Below, piece by piece: positions 1 to 13,141 of a stretch of 64,000 bases of DNA (its first letter is position 1; every line of letters begins with the position of its first letter). Source of the stretch: Craterostigma plantagineum. Taxonomy: Eukaryota; Streptophyta; Magnoliopsida; Lamiales; Linderniaceae. A program made the translations under genes and the position numbers. The stretch covers positions 4,836,001-4,900,000 of the forward strand of contig JAPQWV010000050.1 of NCBI GenBank assembly GCA_027422505.1, read 5' to 3'. A model generated the notes under the pieces. It was given only the letters and a program-made list of their open reading frames with translations. It was not told the DNA's origin and did no database searches.

Positions 1-2935
1 TAGATTGGAAATATATGGTTCCTGAACAGAAACCATTTGCAACTGGGAGATGTCATGGTAACTTGTTAGCCTGATGCAAATTAGTGCTGCTGCATGTAAT
101 ATTGCATGTCCCCAACAAGACGTGGAAGATTCGATTTCATTAATAATGATCTTGCAATTAGTTGCAGGCGTTTAATCAATGATTCTGCAAGACCGTTTTG
201 CGTGCGAACATGTGGCACAAGATTCTCAACATCAATTCCGATAGACATACAATAATCATAAATGCCTTGGAAGTAAATTCACCAGCATTATCAAGGCTTA
301 TTTTTTTATCGAATAATCTGGAAAATATGCTCTTAACGAATCAACTGAGCAAGTAATCTCTAAATGCCACGTTTCTCGTAGATAATAAACATACGTGAGA
401 CCATCTACTTGACGCATCAATTAATACCATAAAATATTAAAATGTTCCACATGATGGGTGTATCGGCCCACAAATATCACCATGTATACGCTCTAAAAAT
501 ACGATAGATTCATTCTTTAATTTCATTGGTGATGGTCGAATAATTAACTTCCATTTAGAGCAACCAGTACAAGATAATTCATTAGATTGAAGAATCATTG
601 GTTCTTTATCTCATGTCCACCTGAATTTTCAATTATTATTAGCATCATAGTTGAACCAGGATGGCCCAACCGGTCACGCCAAACATTAAATGTAATGTCA
701 TCAGTAAACTTCTGGTTTTACGATAGCATATATTCAATCGTTCTCAGATACGTATTATATATCCCAGAGTCAAATGAAGGTCATATTTGCATGATTCTTT
801 TATCATTCAAAATTGCCTTTGTCATGTGCAAATATTAATCGTCACCCTTTTCTAATGTCTCAATATGATATCCGTTATTTCGAATAGATTTAAAGCTTAA
901 TAAATTTCTTTGAGACTTAGGAGAATATAAGGCATTTTCAATTGTCAGCCTTGTCCCTTTGGGCAATAAAACGCTAGCTCTTCCAGAGCTTTCGTCTTTC
1001 ATTTCAAGATGATCAAAATATTTTTTATTTCTCAGAATCGTATGAGTCGTTGCGCAGTCTGCAAGGCATAGTTCTCCATTGCACATGCTCGTATCCATTG
1101 TATAAATTTCCTTAACAAATAAAATATTTTATCATGCACAAAGCAACACAATAAAATGTATGCATGTAGAATAAAACATACAAATATTTGTATAGATAAA
1201 TAATTAATGTAACATATTTGCATATATAATTCATCCGACGGATCAGTGACTTCCATAATATTCGAATCAACGTTTGATAAACATCAGCTCCCGAAACCGA
1301 TTCTCTTAAATATCACAATTTTCAGCAACGTCTTGTTTCAAACTTTCTTCACCTTGAATTATAAAGATCAACGGGATCTTTTGGTGCGAATAAAGATTCC
1401 ATAATCGCAACGATAGTATTATTCTCGATAGCAGTCTTTGCTCAACAATTCATTTGCGTTTATTTATCAAATTTCCGCATCGGGGGAATTTTGAATATTC
1501 ACAACGATAAACATATACAACCATTTGTATTATTTGCGGATACATTCACTTCAGGGAATGTTGTGGGAGATGTCGCACAATCGTTCAGAAATCAAAATAT
1601 TGACCATAATTAACCTTTTATATTTATGTGTATTCAAGTTTCAAGACAACATATCAAAATTATCGAAAACAACTGATTCATCAAACTAGATTTGGCATAT
1701 AATATCATGAAATATAAACATATGTTACTGTCAAACATTCAAAGAAAATTGTAATTAATCTTCTTTATTATCCTCATTAGTATCTTCTAAAATATCTTCT
1801 CTTGAAAGAATTCTTAAAATATTATCTACATCCAAATAAGTGCCCCGTAATAATAAATATAAGCAATAGTTCAAACATCGGACATAACAACATCTTTCAA
1901 AATAAAATATAATTTGAGTAATAGTAATATTAAAGAAAATTACTTTTTATTACGGAAAATTACAAAAAATAATATTTTGGGAAAATTCGTAAAAATACTA
2001 TCCACATAGCGGTAACGATCACCGTAAACAAAGTTAGGAGCATAAGATCCATCTTTTTATTAAACGACATGGTTCTATAAAATTTAAAATCATAATAATT
2101 TAATTCGCAAAATAAAATATAATGAAATATATTAAAAAACATAGATAAAAAACATATTTCAATATGTTTTTTGTAAAACTTGTCAAAAATATTTTCACAC
2201 GCCAATCAAAATCTGGACCTCACATCACATGTAGTGAATCCGCGAAACCACACACACTATACGTTTCGTTATACTTTGATTATATAAGTTTTAAAAGTAG
2301 TAAAAAGTAACAAGAAAAACCGTATACCACAAAAATAATAACAAATAACATGTTCATGCGTCGTAGTTAATTTTTCACTTACTTCACTATATCATCAAAA
2401 AATATAATTCACATATAATATACCACTATTAAGCCAACATTAAGTACAAAATAATAACGGTACCTCGACCAAACTCGTTGAAGAACTTCGACGGAGATTG
2501 ATCTCTACCACGGAGGTTGATCTCGACGGCGGAAAGTGATCGTGCTGATAACGTATTATAAAATATTTATTTATGATTTACATTATATTAAGATTATTTT
2601 ATTTATATTATGATTATTCTGATAATAATATAAACAGGGATTTAGAGGGAGATAATATAATTTCTATACTTTGGTGCATCTTATAACGTAATTCAAAATA
2701 CCTATTTATACTAAAATCATACACTAAAATACAATTTAGTCATCTATACAACTCATACAAAAATACGATCTTCTTATACACCTCATCTTATCATAAATTC
2801 ATGAGTCAATAATATTCCAAAAACATCCACATTTAATCACACAATTTTGATGATTCATTGTGATGATCATGATTTAATTTGATGATTCATTGTGATGAAT
2901 CATGATTTATTCATAATATTGTCGGATTTTTTTGT
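1..2935 (-). mobile_element. Degenerate Ty1/copia LTR retrotransposon, truncated by window start
   Basis: Decayed LTR retrotransposon read on the minus strand. Positions 1098-835 encode a copia GAG-pre-integrase-like stretch containing CLADCATTHTIL and PKSQRNLLSFKSI. Further 3', about 600-1, frameshifted minus-strand reading gives integrase-like segments such as CTGCSKWK, IHGDICGPIHPSCG, LIDASSRWSH and LDNAGEFTSKAF. These are joined by stops and indels, so no protein can be made. A likely 5' LTR edge lies near 2560, where minus-strand ACGTTATCAGCACGA resembles a primer-binding region common in plant copia elements. A minus-strand TATAAATAGG (2701-2710) fits an LTR promoter. The gag part (1100-2500) is unrecognisable. 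The RT/RNase H half and 3' LTR lie outside the window. Confidence 0.8.
2555..2935 (-). repeat. Probable 5' LTR of the copia element
   Basis: Inferred LTR upstream (minus strand) of the copia internal region. It holds the TATAAATAGG box at 2701-2710. At 2848-2915 there is a tandem duplication of a roughly 32-base unit built on GATGATTCATTGTGATGA, which could be an LTR enhancer repeat. The outer boundary is a guess because the second LTR is outside the window. Confidence 0.45.
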
Positions 2936-3488
2936 ATTAGTTTTCGTAGCTAGTTTTTGTAATATGTAGTGGATGAACCAATGATGCTAAGTTTATTCGT
3001 AAAACATGTTTCTTAGAAAAAAATTATTTGAATCGAATATTCGCGAATATATCAAATATATTACCAATCGAATATGAATCGACTTTAGTATTTGAATAAA
3101 AAACAAATACGAATATGCATATCGAAATAAATCAATACGAATAAAACATGGTAAAATTCGACTGGACTCGATTCTTTTGCAACCCTACCACCGGACCCTT
3201 ATATTAATGTAATTAAGCGTATATGTAATTAGGCGGCACAACACCATTATATTGAGGTATTTAGGCAGTATAAACTGTCATTATATTATATATAAAACTA
3301 GTTAAGATATATAGTTAGAAGTTAAATATTCTTAAAGCACTTCTAAAATGTAGTTAAAATAAATACTTCATGCCATGGAATAAAACGCGGCCCCTCAGAG
3401 TCGGCTAGACAGCAGATTAATCAGTTTCAATTTTTTTGGAAAAAAAACTCTAAATGGAGAAAACAATTATTCGGAATGTATTTTAGAT

Positions 3489-3534
<46 letters not shown>

Positions 3535-3759
3535 TCATCTAATTTCTGCCTAAAACTGCATAGGACCCACCTAAGTCCTCTAGGCGCTCCTCTAAGCTTA
3601 TAAAGAACAAAATATTGCGAAACCACTTGGGTATTAGTGTCTAGTTACAAATGTACATTTACCATATATTACAAATTTAATAACAACTAACGTACGATAC
3701 AAGATAAGCGCCTCGACTAAACTCCTACAAGATCTTTGATTGATGGTGATATCAACGAC
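2936..3759. other. Intergenic AT-rich DNA with a TA microsatellite
   Basis: No gene seen. The stretch is AT-rich and includes a (TA)n run at about 3491-3533. The reading frame at 3634-3864 crosses the left end of the hAT-like element and has no recognisable motif. Confidence 0.6.
3491..3533. repeat. (TA)n microsatellite
   Basis: Uninterrupted TA dinucleotides for about 43 bases. Confidence 0.9.
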
Positions 3760-4983
3760 CAGGGGCGGATCCAGAATATTTTGACTTGGGGGCGCAAATG
3801 GCGTTGATGATGAGGTCAAATTTGATGCTAAATTTGTATTTCTATCTTTGGAAAGAGTTATCAACTGAAAGAATATTTTCCACTAAAAAATATTAAATTT
3901 TGTACAAATTAACACACATAAAATACCAATATAAAACGGAAAATCGATTATAACCTTGACAAAGCACGAATAATGGTAATATGTGATGATATAAATATTG
4001 GGTAGCTATTATTAATTTTAGACTAATAATAATATGCTACAAAGAAAATAAAGGAGAAAATAATGCAAGTTCTTATCATATCATCTGCCATATAGCCTTT
4101 TCATTTAATACCATGTTTTTTATTCGGCAAGTAATTTTAACTATAATAAGGTCCATAATTAAAAATTTGGGAAACTTTTTTTTTAACTAGGCTTTTTATT
4201 GTAAGTTCATCATAAAATATAAATGGAACTAGAAAAGATGAAAAGACAATTAAAATATGTATTACATGAAAACTAATATATATTTATAATGAATTTAGTT
4301 GTATTATTTGGTTAAAAAAAAAAATATCTAAGAACTAAAAGGAAACAAAAAAACTAAAAAGAATTAAAAGCTCTTTTAAGAATGCGCTAAGACTAAAAAG
4401 AAGGAATTTGAAAAGAAACTAAAGAATAAAAAAACGCTAAGTGCTCGTTTGGTGGACTGGTTTATATTTAGGAGGGTTTAAATAAGTAAGAGTTTATATA
4501 AAACAAATTAGTGAGTATAAATAAATGTGTGTTTGGTTAGTTGGTTTAAATAAACACATGTGAGGGGGTGTGTTTATATAAACCCATCTGCATTGGTTTA
4601 GAGTGGTTTTATATAAACTCATGGTTTAGATAAACCTGCGAACCAAACACACGAAGATATCATAAACCCACCTTTAAAATACTTAAACCCTCCAACCAAA
4701 CAAGCACTAAGAATAAAAAAATTAAAAGGGAATAACACGCTAAGACAAAATAGATACAGATATAACCTTTAAAAATAGAAAAAAAGAATGAAAGATGATT
4801 CGAACAGTGATCATTAAAGTAGAAGGTGCCTCCGTCACCACAACTACAAGAATTTTGACTACATCTATGATATCAAAAGCTATATAAACGTATTATGCTA
4901 TATGAACATATAGTAGTAAAAATTTCGACAATTTTGGGGGTGGGGGCGTGGGCCCCTTGGGCCCTACTGGAGATCCGCCCCTG
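3760..4983. mobile_element. Non-autonomous hAT-like DNA transposon
   Basis: A 1.22 kb segment begins CAGGGGCGGATCCAG and ends with the imperfect complement CTGGAGATCCGCCCCTG. CAGGGGCGGA-type termini are characteristic of plant hAT elements. No transposase reading frame survives: the interior is AT-rich and hosts a second MITE at 4441-4707. An 8-base target duplication is not clean (TCAACGAC on the left, CCAAAACG on the right), so the element is probably old, or one edge is off by a few bases. Confidence 0.65.
4441..4707. mobile_element. MITE nested in the hAT-like element (Harbinger/Tourist-like)
   Basis: A 267-base element with terminal inverted repeats GTGCTCGTTTGGT and ACCAAACAAGCAC, flanked by direct TAA (4438-4440 and 4708-4710). 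A 3-base TAA/TTA duplication and GTTTGGT-rich ends fit PIF/Harbinger-derived MITEs. The interior is strongly self-complementary, with GTTTATATAAAC-type motifs. It carries no coding sequence. Confidence 0.7.
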
Positions 4984-5430
4984 CCAAAACGCCAAACGGT
5001 ACAATGAAATCAAAGACGTTCGGAATTACCATCATTCCCTCGACAAATGTCACAAACTGAAACTTTACATAATATATTAAAACCACAGTCATCAATTCCT
5101 ATGATGATAGCTTCGCAATCTACGTTACAATTCTGAAAAGTTCGTTTTTTCAACGGCATCTCAACATTAATATGCGAGCATCAAAATCAAGCGCCGGCTT
5201 TCGCCGGCAGCTTTTCCATTTCTTGTCCAAAAAATATAAAATAAAAAGTCCAACTCTGCCTGCTATTCTCTTCTGCAGCTCCTTGTTCTTGTTTTGAATT
5301 CTCCCAATTATAGAAATAACTCCAATGAAAGGGTCCATCATGGAGTAAAATATAAAACCCAAAGTTTTCCTTATTACATCATAGAATAGTTTAGCATAGT
5401 CTAGTGCAAGCCAAAACTCTTCCTCGGCTT
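4984..5430 (+). other. Upstream region of the CDK-like kinase gene
   Basis: Non-coding DNA between the transposon and the kinase start codon. It should hold the promoter and 5' UTR. I see no unambiguous TATA box. Confidence 0.4.
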
Positions 5431-7954
5431 ATGGGGAGTTCTCAAAGCAGCAAAGCTTCTTCTAGAAAACCGCCCGAAAAACTCGACAAGCCCCTCAATA
5501 AGGGCAGCAGCGCTTACGCCGGCCCAAGAAGGTCGACGGGCTCGAAAGCAAAGCCCCGCCAAGAAAATTCGAACAACGATAATGTTCGCGTCGCAAATCG
5601 GAGGTCGAACTTCGAGGGGAGTAATAATAAAAGAAACGCCGACGAAAGTAGCCATAAATTGCCAAAGGAAAAATTCGTCGAGGCGAATAGGAATAAGGGT
5701 TTCGAAGACGAAGGCGAAATACCGGTCGACGGATGGCCGAAATGGCTCGCCGATAACATCCCTAGAGACGTCTTGAAGAATATCGTCCCCAAGAGCGCCG
5801 ACTCTTACGTCAAGATCGACAAGGTAATAACTTCTCGGGGATTTAATTCTCGCAATGCAAAAAAAGAAGAAAACAGCATTTTTTGCAGATAGGCGAAGGG
5901 ACTTACAGCAATGTCTACAAAGCGCGAGACAAGGAGACTAAACAAATCGTCGCCTTAAAAAAGGTTCGATTCGACACGTCTGAGCCCGAGAGCGTGAAGT
6001 TCATGGCGAGGGAAATCACCATCCTTCTAAAGCTCGACCATCCCAACGTCATAAAGCTTCGAGGCCTGGCGACCTCGAGGATGCAATATAGCCTTTACTT
6101 GATCTTCGATTACATGCATTGCGACTTGGCCCAAATATTATCTCAGCCCGAGCTACGCCTCACCGAGCCGCAGGTTCGTATACGTATATATATCTATACT
6201 GTTTTATTAGGTCCCAGGCTTCCTATAAACTGCCATAAATTTGGTCCGTCAATTTAGTTTTATTAAAAAGTAAAGTAAAATTAAAAAACCCCACTCATTA
6301 CCTTCGGTTAACTATTATATTACCCTTTTGTTTTTAATTAAGGTTAACATAAGGTATTTATATATTGTAGCACACGCAGCACAACATATGTATATATAAA
6401 TTGTAGGGGTATCAATCCCACATCAGATTAAGTATACACTTTGTATGTAAGTTGTGAGTTACTCTCTTTATTGCAAATTAGTTTCAGAGTGGAATGCCAC
6501 TGGGTTTCGGCTAGAGTGATCAGATTGCGATTTCTTGCAGATAAAGTGCTACATGCACCAATTGCTCTCTGGGCTCGAGCACTGCCATGAGCGCGGAATA
6601 TTGCACCGAGACCTAAAGGGTTCGAATTTGCTCATCGATCGGAAAGGGACGCTCAAAATCGCGGATTTCGGTTTGGCGAACTATTACGACCCTGAGAAAA
6701 GGCGGCCCTTGACCAGTCGGGTGGTGACTCTTTGGTATAGAGCGCCCGAGCTTCTCTTAGGCGCAACGGATTACGGCGTAGGCATCGATCTTTGGAGCGC
6801 TGGCTGTCTATTGGCCGAGATGTTCGCCGGGCGGCCTTTGCTGCCCGGCCGTTCCGAGGTATATATTATATATATATATATATATAATATATATACATTC
6901 ACTACAATCGTGTTATTACAAGCCCTTCGGTTTTTTACGGATTGTTTGCGATTTGTTTTAGGTCGAGCAGCTGCATAGGATCTTCAAGCTGTGTGGGTCC
7001 CCTTCGGACGGGTTGTTAAAGAGACTGAAGATAACGCCAGCCCTTAAACCGCCGCAGACTTATCGACCTAAGCTTCAAGAGATGTTCAAGTACTTCCCTT
7101 CGTCGTGCATTGTGCTATTGAGCACTTTGCTCTCACTTGATCCTACGAAACGTGGGTCCGCCTCTTCTGCCCTGGCGAACGAGGTTGGCGAGAAAAAAGT
7201 TTCTAGGTTATTTTTCATATTTTCTAATTTTTTTTTTCGTTTTTTGTTAAAAAAAATATAATGCAGTTTTTCCACACGAGCCCTTTGGCGTGCGACCTCT
7301 CTGGCTTACCGCCAATTCACATCGAAGAAGACGTCGAGGAGCCTTTGGCCAACGATGGCAGAAGGCAAGTTCTTTTTTTTTTAGCATGCGCTTGTAAGGA
7401 AAAAACGAACGAAATTATTTACGATGGTTTTGCTTTTGATTCTGCTGTGTTTTTTTTTCAGGCACAGAGCGAAACTAAGGCGGCGTTCTCAGTCACAGAG
7501 GATGAGCCGTAAGAAGAACGCCGACGCCGAGAAAGCAAAAGAAGATACCGATGGCTCTAAGGAGGTGAGGATCGTTCGCCTAACGTTGAATAAATTACAC
7601 GAGCTGCTCTTTATTTTTTCGTTGTTGTGGGATGCGAAATAACCTTTTTATTGGGAGACGCAGAAGAGTTCGGAAACATCTGTGTTTACGAGCGCTAATT
7701 CGAGCAACTCTTCCTCGAGCGGGAATAACAATAATGCGGCGTTGCAAGAAGCCAACGACGAAATTCTGTCGAGAACTGGCTCGAGTGTTGTTGGTAATAA
7801 CGTCAGCTACGGTGAGACCCGCCATGCAAATCATGCACTGAGACGAGATGGGTCGGATAGGTCGGATTTGGCGCAGAGGTCGGCGTCGTCAAGAGACTTT
7901 CGGAGTTTAGAGAAGAAGAAGCTAATGCTTAAGGCGCAAGTTGCTGAATATTAG
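5431..7954 (+). CDS. CDK-like Ser/Thr kinase, IBS1/At1g54610 type
   Basis: Seven exons: 5431-5823, 5889-6173, 6541-6858, 6962-7183, 7267-7364, 7462-7564, 7664-7954 (569 residues). The start gives MGSSQSS, a good N-myristoylation signal (Gly2, Ser6), so membrane attachment is likely. Residues about 1-110 are low-complexity. The kinase domain begins IGEGTYSNVY near residue 132, with Lys155 in VALKK, HRDLKGSN near 248-255, DFGLA at 268-272 and RVVTLWYRAPELLLG. These are typical of the plant CDK-like group that includes IBS1 (BABA-induced priming). Intron 5 appears to be GC-AG (AAG/GCAAGT at 7365): using the nearby GT instead brings a stop within about 15 codons. The tail is basic then Ser/Asn-rich and somewhat shorter than in many homologues. 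A TA-palindrome microsatellite sits at the start of intron 3. Substrate unknown; activity is inferred from intact catalytic residues. Confidence 0.92.
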
Positions 7955-9048
7955 GAGGAAGATGCTAAGTAAATTTGAGACATGTTTACCTAGTCTCATC
8001 CCGAAATGTGAGGCGTGAGCTCATAGCTGGTTGAGTGGAATACTCCAAGGTCGTTAACTAAAACCAAAAAAACACGTGACAGACTCGCTCAAAATATTTT
8101 GTTGTCACAACGATTCAATAACGTTGCGGACTTTTTCTATTATTATTGAAACTATTAAATTTGACATTGTTACAGTAATATGAGGAAGTATTGAAAAATT
8201 GCCATTATAGTGCTAGTATTCCCAATTTGAAGTTTGTTTTTGTTTACGGTTTTTTTGGTAGTATTTTTCATTTGCGATTGTTCAAAAATTAATAAAATAG
8301 TAGCAATAATTTAATTAAGATAAATCTACTGAAAAATATCCATTTATATAAAAAAATTTGCTAGTAAGTACCAATGTCAGAATATTTTTTATATAAGTAT
8401 CTGTTAGACTGTTTGTACCATTTTTCCAGTCTTGACGTACCTTTTTATATGTGTATTACGTACCACATCACGCATTTATATGGTACCTATATCTTTTCTA
8501 TATGTCATCTTAATGTGTTATATGATGTACCATTTCTCACTGTATTATGTACCACAATACGTTTCTCTATGATACCTGTTATAGCGGCGGGACGGGTACC
8601 AATGTGCAAAATTTTTTTCTAATATGTAACTACATATAAAAATATACTAACATGGTACCGACTTGCATCTTTGTTATAATTAGCTGCTTTTATCTAAATT
8701 ACGCGACACAGAGTGTGACCAGATTTGATCTAGTTAAGTAATAATAAACATATATAAAAAAAGAAAAAATGCTAGCGGAGTCGAACATCTCAAACTAATA
8801 GGAGCGTTGTAATCGATTACCTCATCGTGGTTGTTTGTTGCCACTGCCGATTCGCGGTCGAGCTAAGTACTTGAGCTTGTTGCCTGCACGGGTCCCCGAT
8901 CGGGGACAAACGCTCGTGGATAAGAGCGATTGTGCTAGGTGAAGAGATTGTTTGATGAGTTGTGTATTTTGTGTTTTTTATGCTCAATGGCTCTTTAATC
9001 GATTGTCATTGCCTTATTCTGTCTAAAGTAGAGTCTGAGAGTGGTAGA
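7955..9048. other. Intergenic: kinase 3' UTR, AT-rich DNA, transporter 5' UTR
   Basis: No gene recognised. 8370-8660 is AT-rich with several scattered GTACC/GGTACC words. 8760-9048 is less AT-rich and probably is the 5' UTR/promoter of the transporter starting at 9049. Confidence 0.5.
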
Positions 9049-12000
9049 ATGGAGTATAGAAGACTGAAGGATCAGGTATTGAAGTTTTTTCGTTGTTCCT
9101 CAGCTGGGTGATCTGATGATTTTGGTTCTGCTCTAGTTTTTCTTGCTCTGTTTGCGATCTATGTACAGTTTTCCCACGGCTTGAACGCGGTACTTCTGCA
9201 TTGTTGTATTATTTGATTTTTTGAGGCTTGTTTTTTATCTCTTCAAATTTCATTTTATGCTGAACATTTTCGAGTTATATCCCCTTTTTTTTTCCAGTTT
9301 CCTTCTAGGCTCATTTTTGTATTGTGCTGCCATGCTGTGTATTGATGCATATATGTCTGTGTGCGTGTGTGTGTTCCATAGAGATGTTAAGTCTGATCTC
9401 TTGCGTGATCACGAATCAGTGATTAATATTGTGAATCATCATATAGGATAAAGATTCCATCCGTAATGATGAGGTTGAGGATGTGGAGAGCTTACAAGGA
9501 AAATCACATATAGGTCTCTCTCTTAAATATGCTTACCGAATGTTTCGTGTTCTTTCTCCCCACAGCTTAAGCTTCTCTTGTGTCCTAACTTTTTTTTTTC
9601 TTTTTTCCCGCTGATCCTAGGCTCGCCTGTTGTTTCTATAGGAAGTGGCCCTGGTGACCGTTCTAAGTGGAAGCGCAAGTATGGATATCTTTTAATTCCC
9701 CGTGCTTCTAGTACAATACCCTTCACCCTTATGCAATTACAACTTACACTAATATTGTAGGACCATTGTAACACTTGCATTAACGGTGCTTACTAGTTCG
9801 CAAGCAGTTCTTATTGTCTGGTCAAAGAGGGCTGGTAAATACGAGTACAGTGTCACTACTGCAAATTTCATGGTGAGTTGATGAAATTTCTAGTTTTGAT
9901 GTTGGAAAAAAGTATGCTATCTGTTCTATGTTTCTGTGCAACGTGTTGCAAATATTTTGACTGAGAATGGCTGTTAGGTAGAGGCATTGAAATGTGCTCT
10001 ATCACTTTTGGCCTTGCTTAGAATCTGGAGGAATGAAGGTGTAACTGAGGATAACAGGTTTTCCTCTCCTCTCTTTTAGATGCTTTATTTATTGTTGAAG
10101 CTTTAATTCTTATTTTCTTCTCTATTTGTTCATCCATCCACATCCACAGATTGAATACGACATGGGATGAAGTCAATGTCTACCCGATACCTGCTTTTCT
10201 TTACCTTGTGAAGAACTTACTTCAAGTACGTTCTCATTATTGAAATACTCCATTACATTACTAGTCTTTGTTCTATTTGCTGGTTCATATGTGCTCTGTT
10301 TTTTTCAGTATTATATATTTGCATATGTGGATGCTCCGGGCTACCAAATACTAAAGAATTTAAATATTATCAGCACAGGTGTATTATACCGTATCATCCT
10401 TAAGAGGAAGTAAGTGATATATCAAAACTCTAATTTTTTTACGGTTTTCTATGTGAAGTTTCTAAATGTTGTCAGTGTTAACTTTTAATGGTCCTTCGCT
10501 AAGAATCACATTTTCCATTTCTCTCTCTTTCTTTTCTTCATGGCATAGAGCCAACATATTCGATTTATTTGTTATCATTCCCGTCGTATATGAATTTATA
10601 GGAGTTTGAAATCTTCCAATGGCGTCTTGAGTCTTGACTAAGAATGCTTTGTTTCAGGTTGAGTGAGATTCAGTGGGCAGCCTTCATTTTGTTATGTGCT
10701 GGTTGCACCACGGCACAACTTAACTCCAAGTGAGGATAGTACACATTATATCTGTATCTTGTTTCAAGCATTGGTTAGTGTATTCATAGTCTTTTGCTTT
10801 CCTTGTTAATTATTTGGCTTACAGTTCAGACCAGGTGCTGCAAACTCCTCTACAAGGTTGGATGATGGCAATTGTAAGATGTTGTGTCTATTTGATAGTA
10901 ATCGGCCTCTAATTACCTGTTCGGAAGAATGTGACACATTTCTAAAATCTGAAATTTAATTTATTACGTAATCAGTACATGCGTTCCATTAGTTTGCATG
11001 ACATGTACTTCAATATTTATTATCAAAGAAGACTAAGATAATGGTGTTTTTCAAGGACATTGCTTGCCTAACTGAAATTTTAGCTTTGAAATCCTTTAAT
11101 TATTTCAGATAATGGCTCTTCTGAGTGGTTTTGCTGGAGTCTATACTGAGGTAAGTTGGTTACCTTCTTATGTACTGTTTCTTTAACTGTGAGACTTATT
11201 TCTTAATAACTACTTCATTTATTGTGAGACCTATTTATTGATCATAGATACAATTATAATTTCAACACGTGATCAGTCAAAGTTACTTTCCCAAGTCCAT
11301 GCTTATACATGCATTTGCTCCCGCAGGCAATAATAAAGAAGCGGCCGTCGAGAAACATTAATGTCCAGAACTTTTGGTTGTACGTGTTTGGAATGGCTTT
11401 CAATGCTGTTGCAATTGTGGTACAAGATTTTGATGCTGTGGTGAACAAGTAATTTGGCATTCCTTATTGTGCTTGCTCGATCAATTGACTCCGGCATAAT
11501 TTTTTCAATGAAGCTTTCTGCTTGTTGTTCTAAGGTTAACGTGTTGAAAGAAAGTGTGTAACTGTTTCTGTTCTTTCCTTTCTTTCTTCAGGGGATTCTT
11601 TCATGGATACTCTTTAATCACAGTCCTCATGATCTTGAACCATGCCCTGAGGTAAATTGTCCTTAGATGCTAAATCTTCATCGTTACTTGTTTGGAAAGT
11701 TTGCCATCATTCGAACACACTTGGTGTCTATTCAGTGGAATTGCTGTATCAATGGTCATGAAGTATGCTGACAATATTGTCAAGGTAAGAACCCTCCACC
11801 TGATTTGATAACTCAGAACATGGTTTATAGAGTATGAACCAATAGAACGTAACTAGAAAACAATCGTCTACTGAATGAGGACATGCATTAATTAAACATT
11901 GGACATGAGGTTTAAAGGTAGTCCAGCGAGTTTTCGGGGCAAGTATGAGAAAGCTACAATTTAGTGTATAAATGATGTCATCTCAGCCATCATTTCTTAA

Positions 12001-12369
12001 ATACAAAACATGCCTCCATTGTCTCTTGCTTATTTTCTCCAGTTCTCGCAACTTCCATTTCTGTTGAAATGAAGACTTGAGGTTCTTTTGAGATTCTAAA
12101 GTCAAGTCGTTAACATCATCTTGCAGGTTTATTCTACATCGGTCGCAATGCTACTAACAGCCGTTGTGTCTGTTTTTCTGTTTGGATTCCATCTCTCTCT
12201 GGCATTCTTTCTTGGCTCCACGTAAGCGCACTAACTAACCTGCAACTGATATGCCGTGCAATCCATCCCATAAGACATTAATTCGGAGAAATTTGATTGA
12301 TGTTATTCTTCTTGCAGTGTTGTTTCCGTCTCTGTATACTTGCATTCGGCTGGGAAGCTTCGGAGATAG
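9049..12369 (+). CDS. CMP-sialic-acid-transporter-like nucleotide-sugar transporter
   Basis: Fifteen exons: 9049-9075, 9447-9513, 9621-9678, 9761-9872, 9978-10057, 10150-10225, 10309-10409, 10658-10729, 10825-10873, 11109-11150, 11327-11448, 11592-11651, 11736-11784, 12127-12221, 12318-12369 (353 residues). The start MEYRRLKDQ and the core (LTSSQAVLIVWSKRAG, NIISTGVLYRIILKRKLS, KYADNIVKVYSTSVAM, C-terminal VYLHSAGKLRR) match the plant CMP-sialic-acid-transporter-like family of the drug/metabolite transporter superfamily. It should have about ten membrane helices in the Golgi, exchanging a nucleotide sugar for a nucleotide monophosphate. Plants make little or no sialic acid, so the real substrate is probably another CMP- or UDP-sugar; the sequence does not tell which. 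The first exon is only 27 bases and was chosen because it splices in frame and gives the conserved N-terminus. The C-terminal KLRR is a plausible retrieval-type signal (inference). Confidence 0.93.
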
Positions 12370-13141
12370 CGAGATTGTACCTCTGCTCCAAAAAAGCCCA
12401 TTTTCTTCTGTGAGCCACACACGTTTTTTGCGTCATCATAGTTATAATAGTTCGATATCCTATGTGATTGTTTCTTTTTTTTTCTGTACTTACTGAAGAT
12501 CCTTCTTTGAGTAATTTCTACTCTGTAGCGTAGGGATAGAAGTATCATCATCATAGTTAAGTTGTTATCTTGTACTATTCCTTGACGAATTGGTTGTGCT
12601 TTTACATCCATGTTCAAGCACCCATTAAAATCAGTACGCCTATATTATTAGTATGATAGATGTCACATTTTGATGAGAATACCAGGTATTAAATTAAACA
12701 AAACAAAGCAAAAAAGAAGGCCATTTTAATGAATTTATAGATAGAGAAAATGAAATAAAATAAAAAATCATAATAATGTGTATTGAAAGCTTTTTCTTCT
12801 AAAGATTATTTACCAATGTCCAAATCTAATCTACGGTCTATACACCCGCCAAAGCTAACTCATTTCATATATTTTATTGGTCTTAGGATAAGACCTACGA
12901 CCACAGCACATCATTAATGGTATAAAGAATTGTAATAAAAATCATAAGAATGGAAGGGAAAACATTATTTAATATTCCATAATAACATGATACAGCATCA
13001 ACGCGGTCAAAGTTAATTTACACTGATTCTTGAAATATATCATATCATATAGTATCACTTTAGCCCCCCAAAAAACCTTGGCTGGCTCTCGACATACATA
13101 TACATATACATACACAGTATCTCTTTATCAAAATCCAAAAA
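12370..13141. other. Intergenic AT-rich DNA before the PMEI array
   Basis: Transporter 3' UTR, then AT-rich DNA with no recognisable gene. The last 100 bases are the promoter/5' UTR of the first PMEI-like gene, with CATATACATA-type repeats rather than the clean TATATATA box of the other array members. Confidence 0.5.

Noticed and set aside
1032..1256. Minus-strand frame overlapping the copia GAG-pre-integrase frame
   Set aside because: It is a shifted frame of the decayed retrotransposon with hydrophobic low-complexity content and no motif.
5404..5892. Overlapping frames on both strands in exon 1 of the CDK-like kinase
   Set aside because: They are shadows of the GC-rich first exon. Only the plus frame from 5431 continues into kinase motifs.
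8370..8660. Several GTACC/GGTACC words suggesting a transposon or repeat array
   Set aside because: Spacing and flanks are irregular, and no terminal inverted repeats or target duplication were found.
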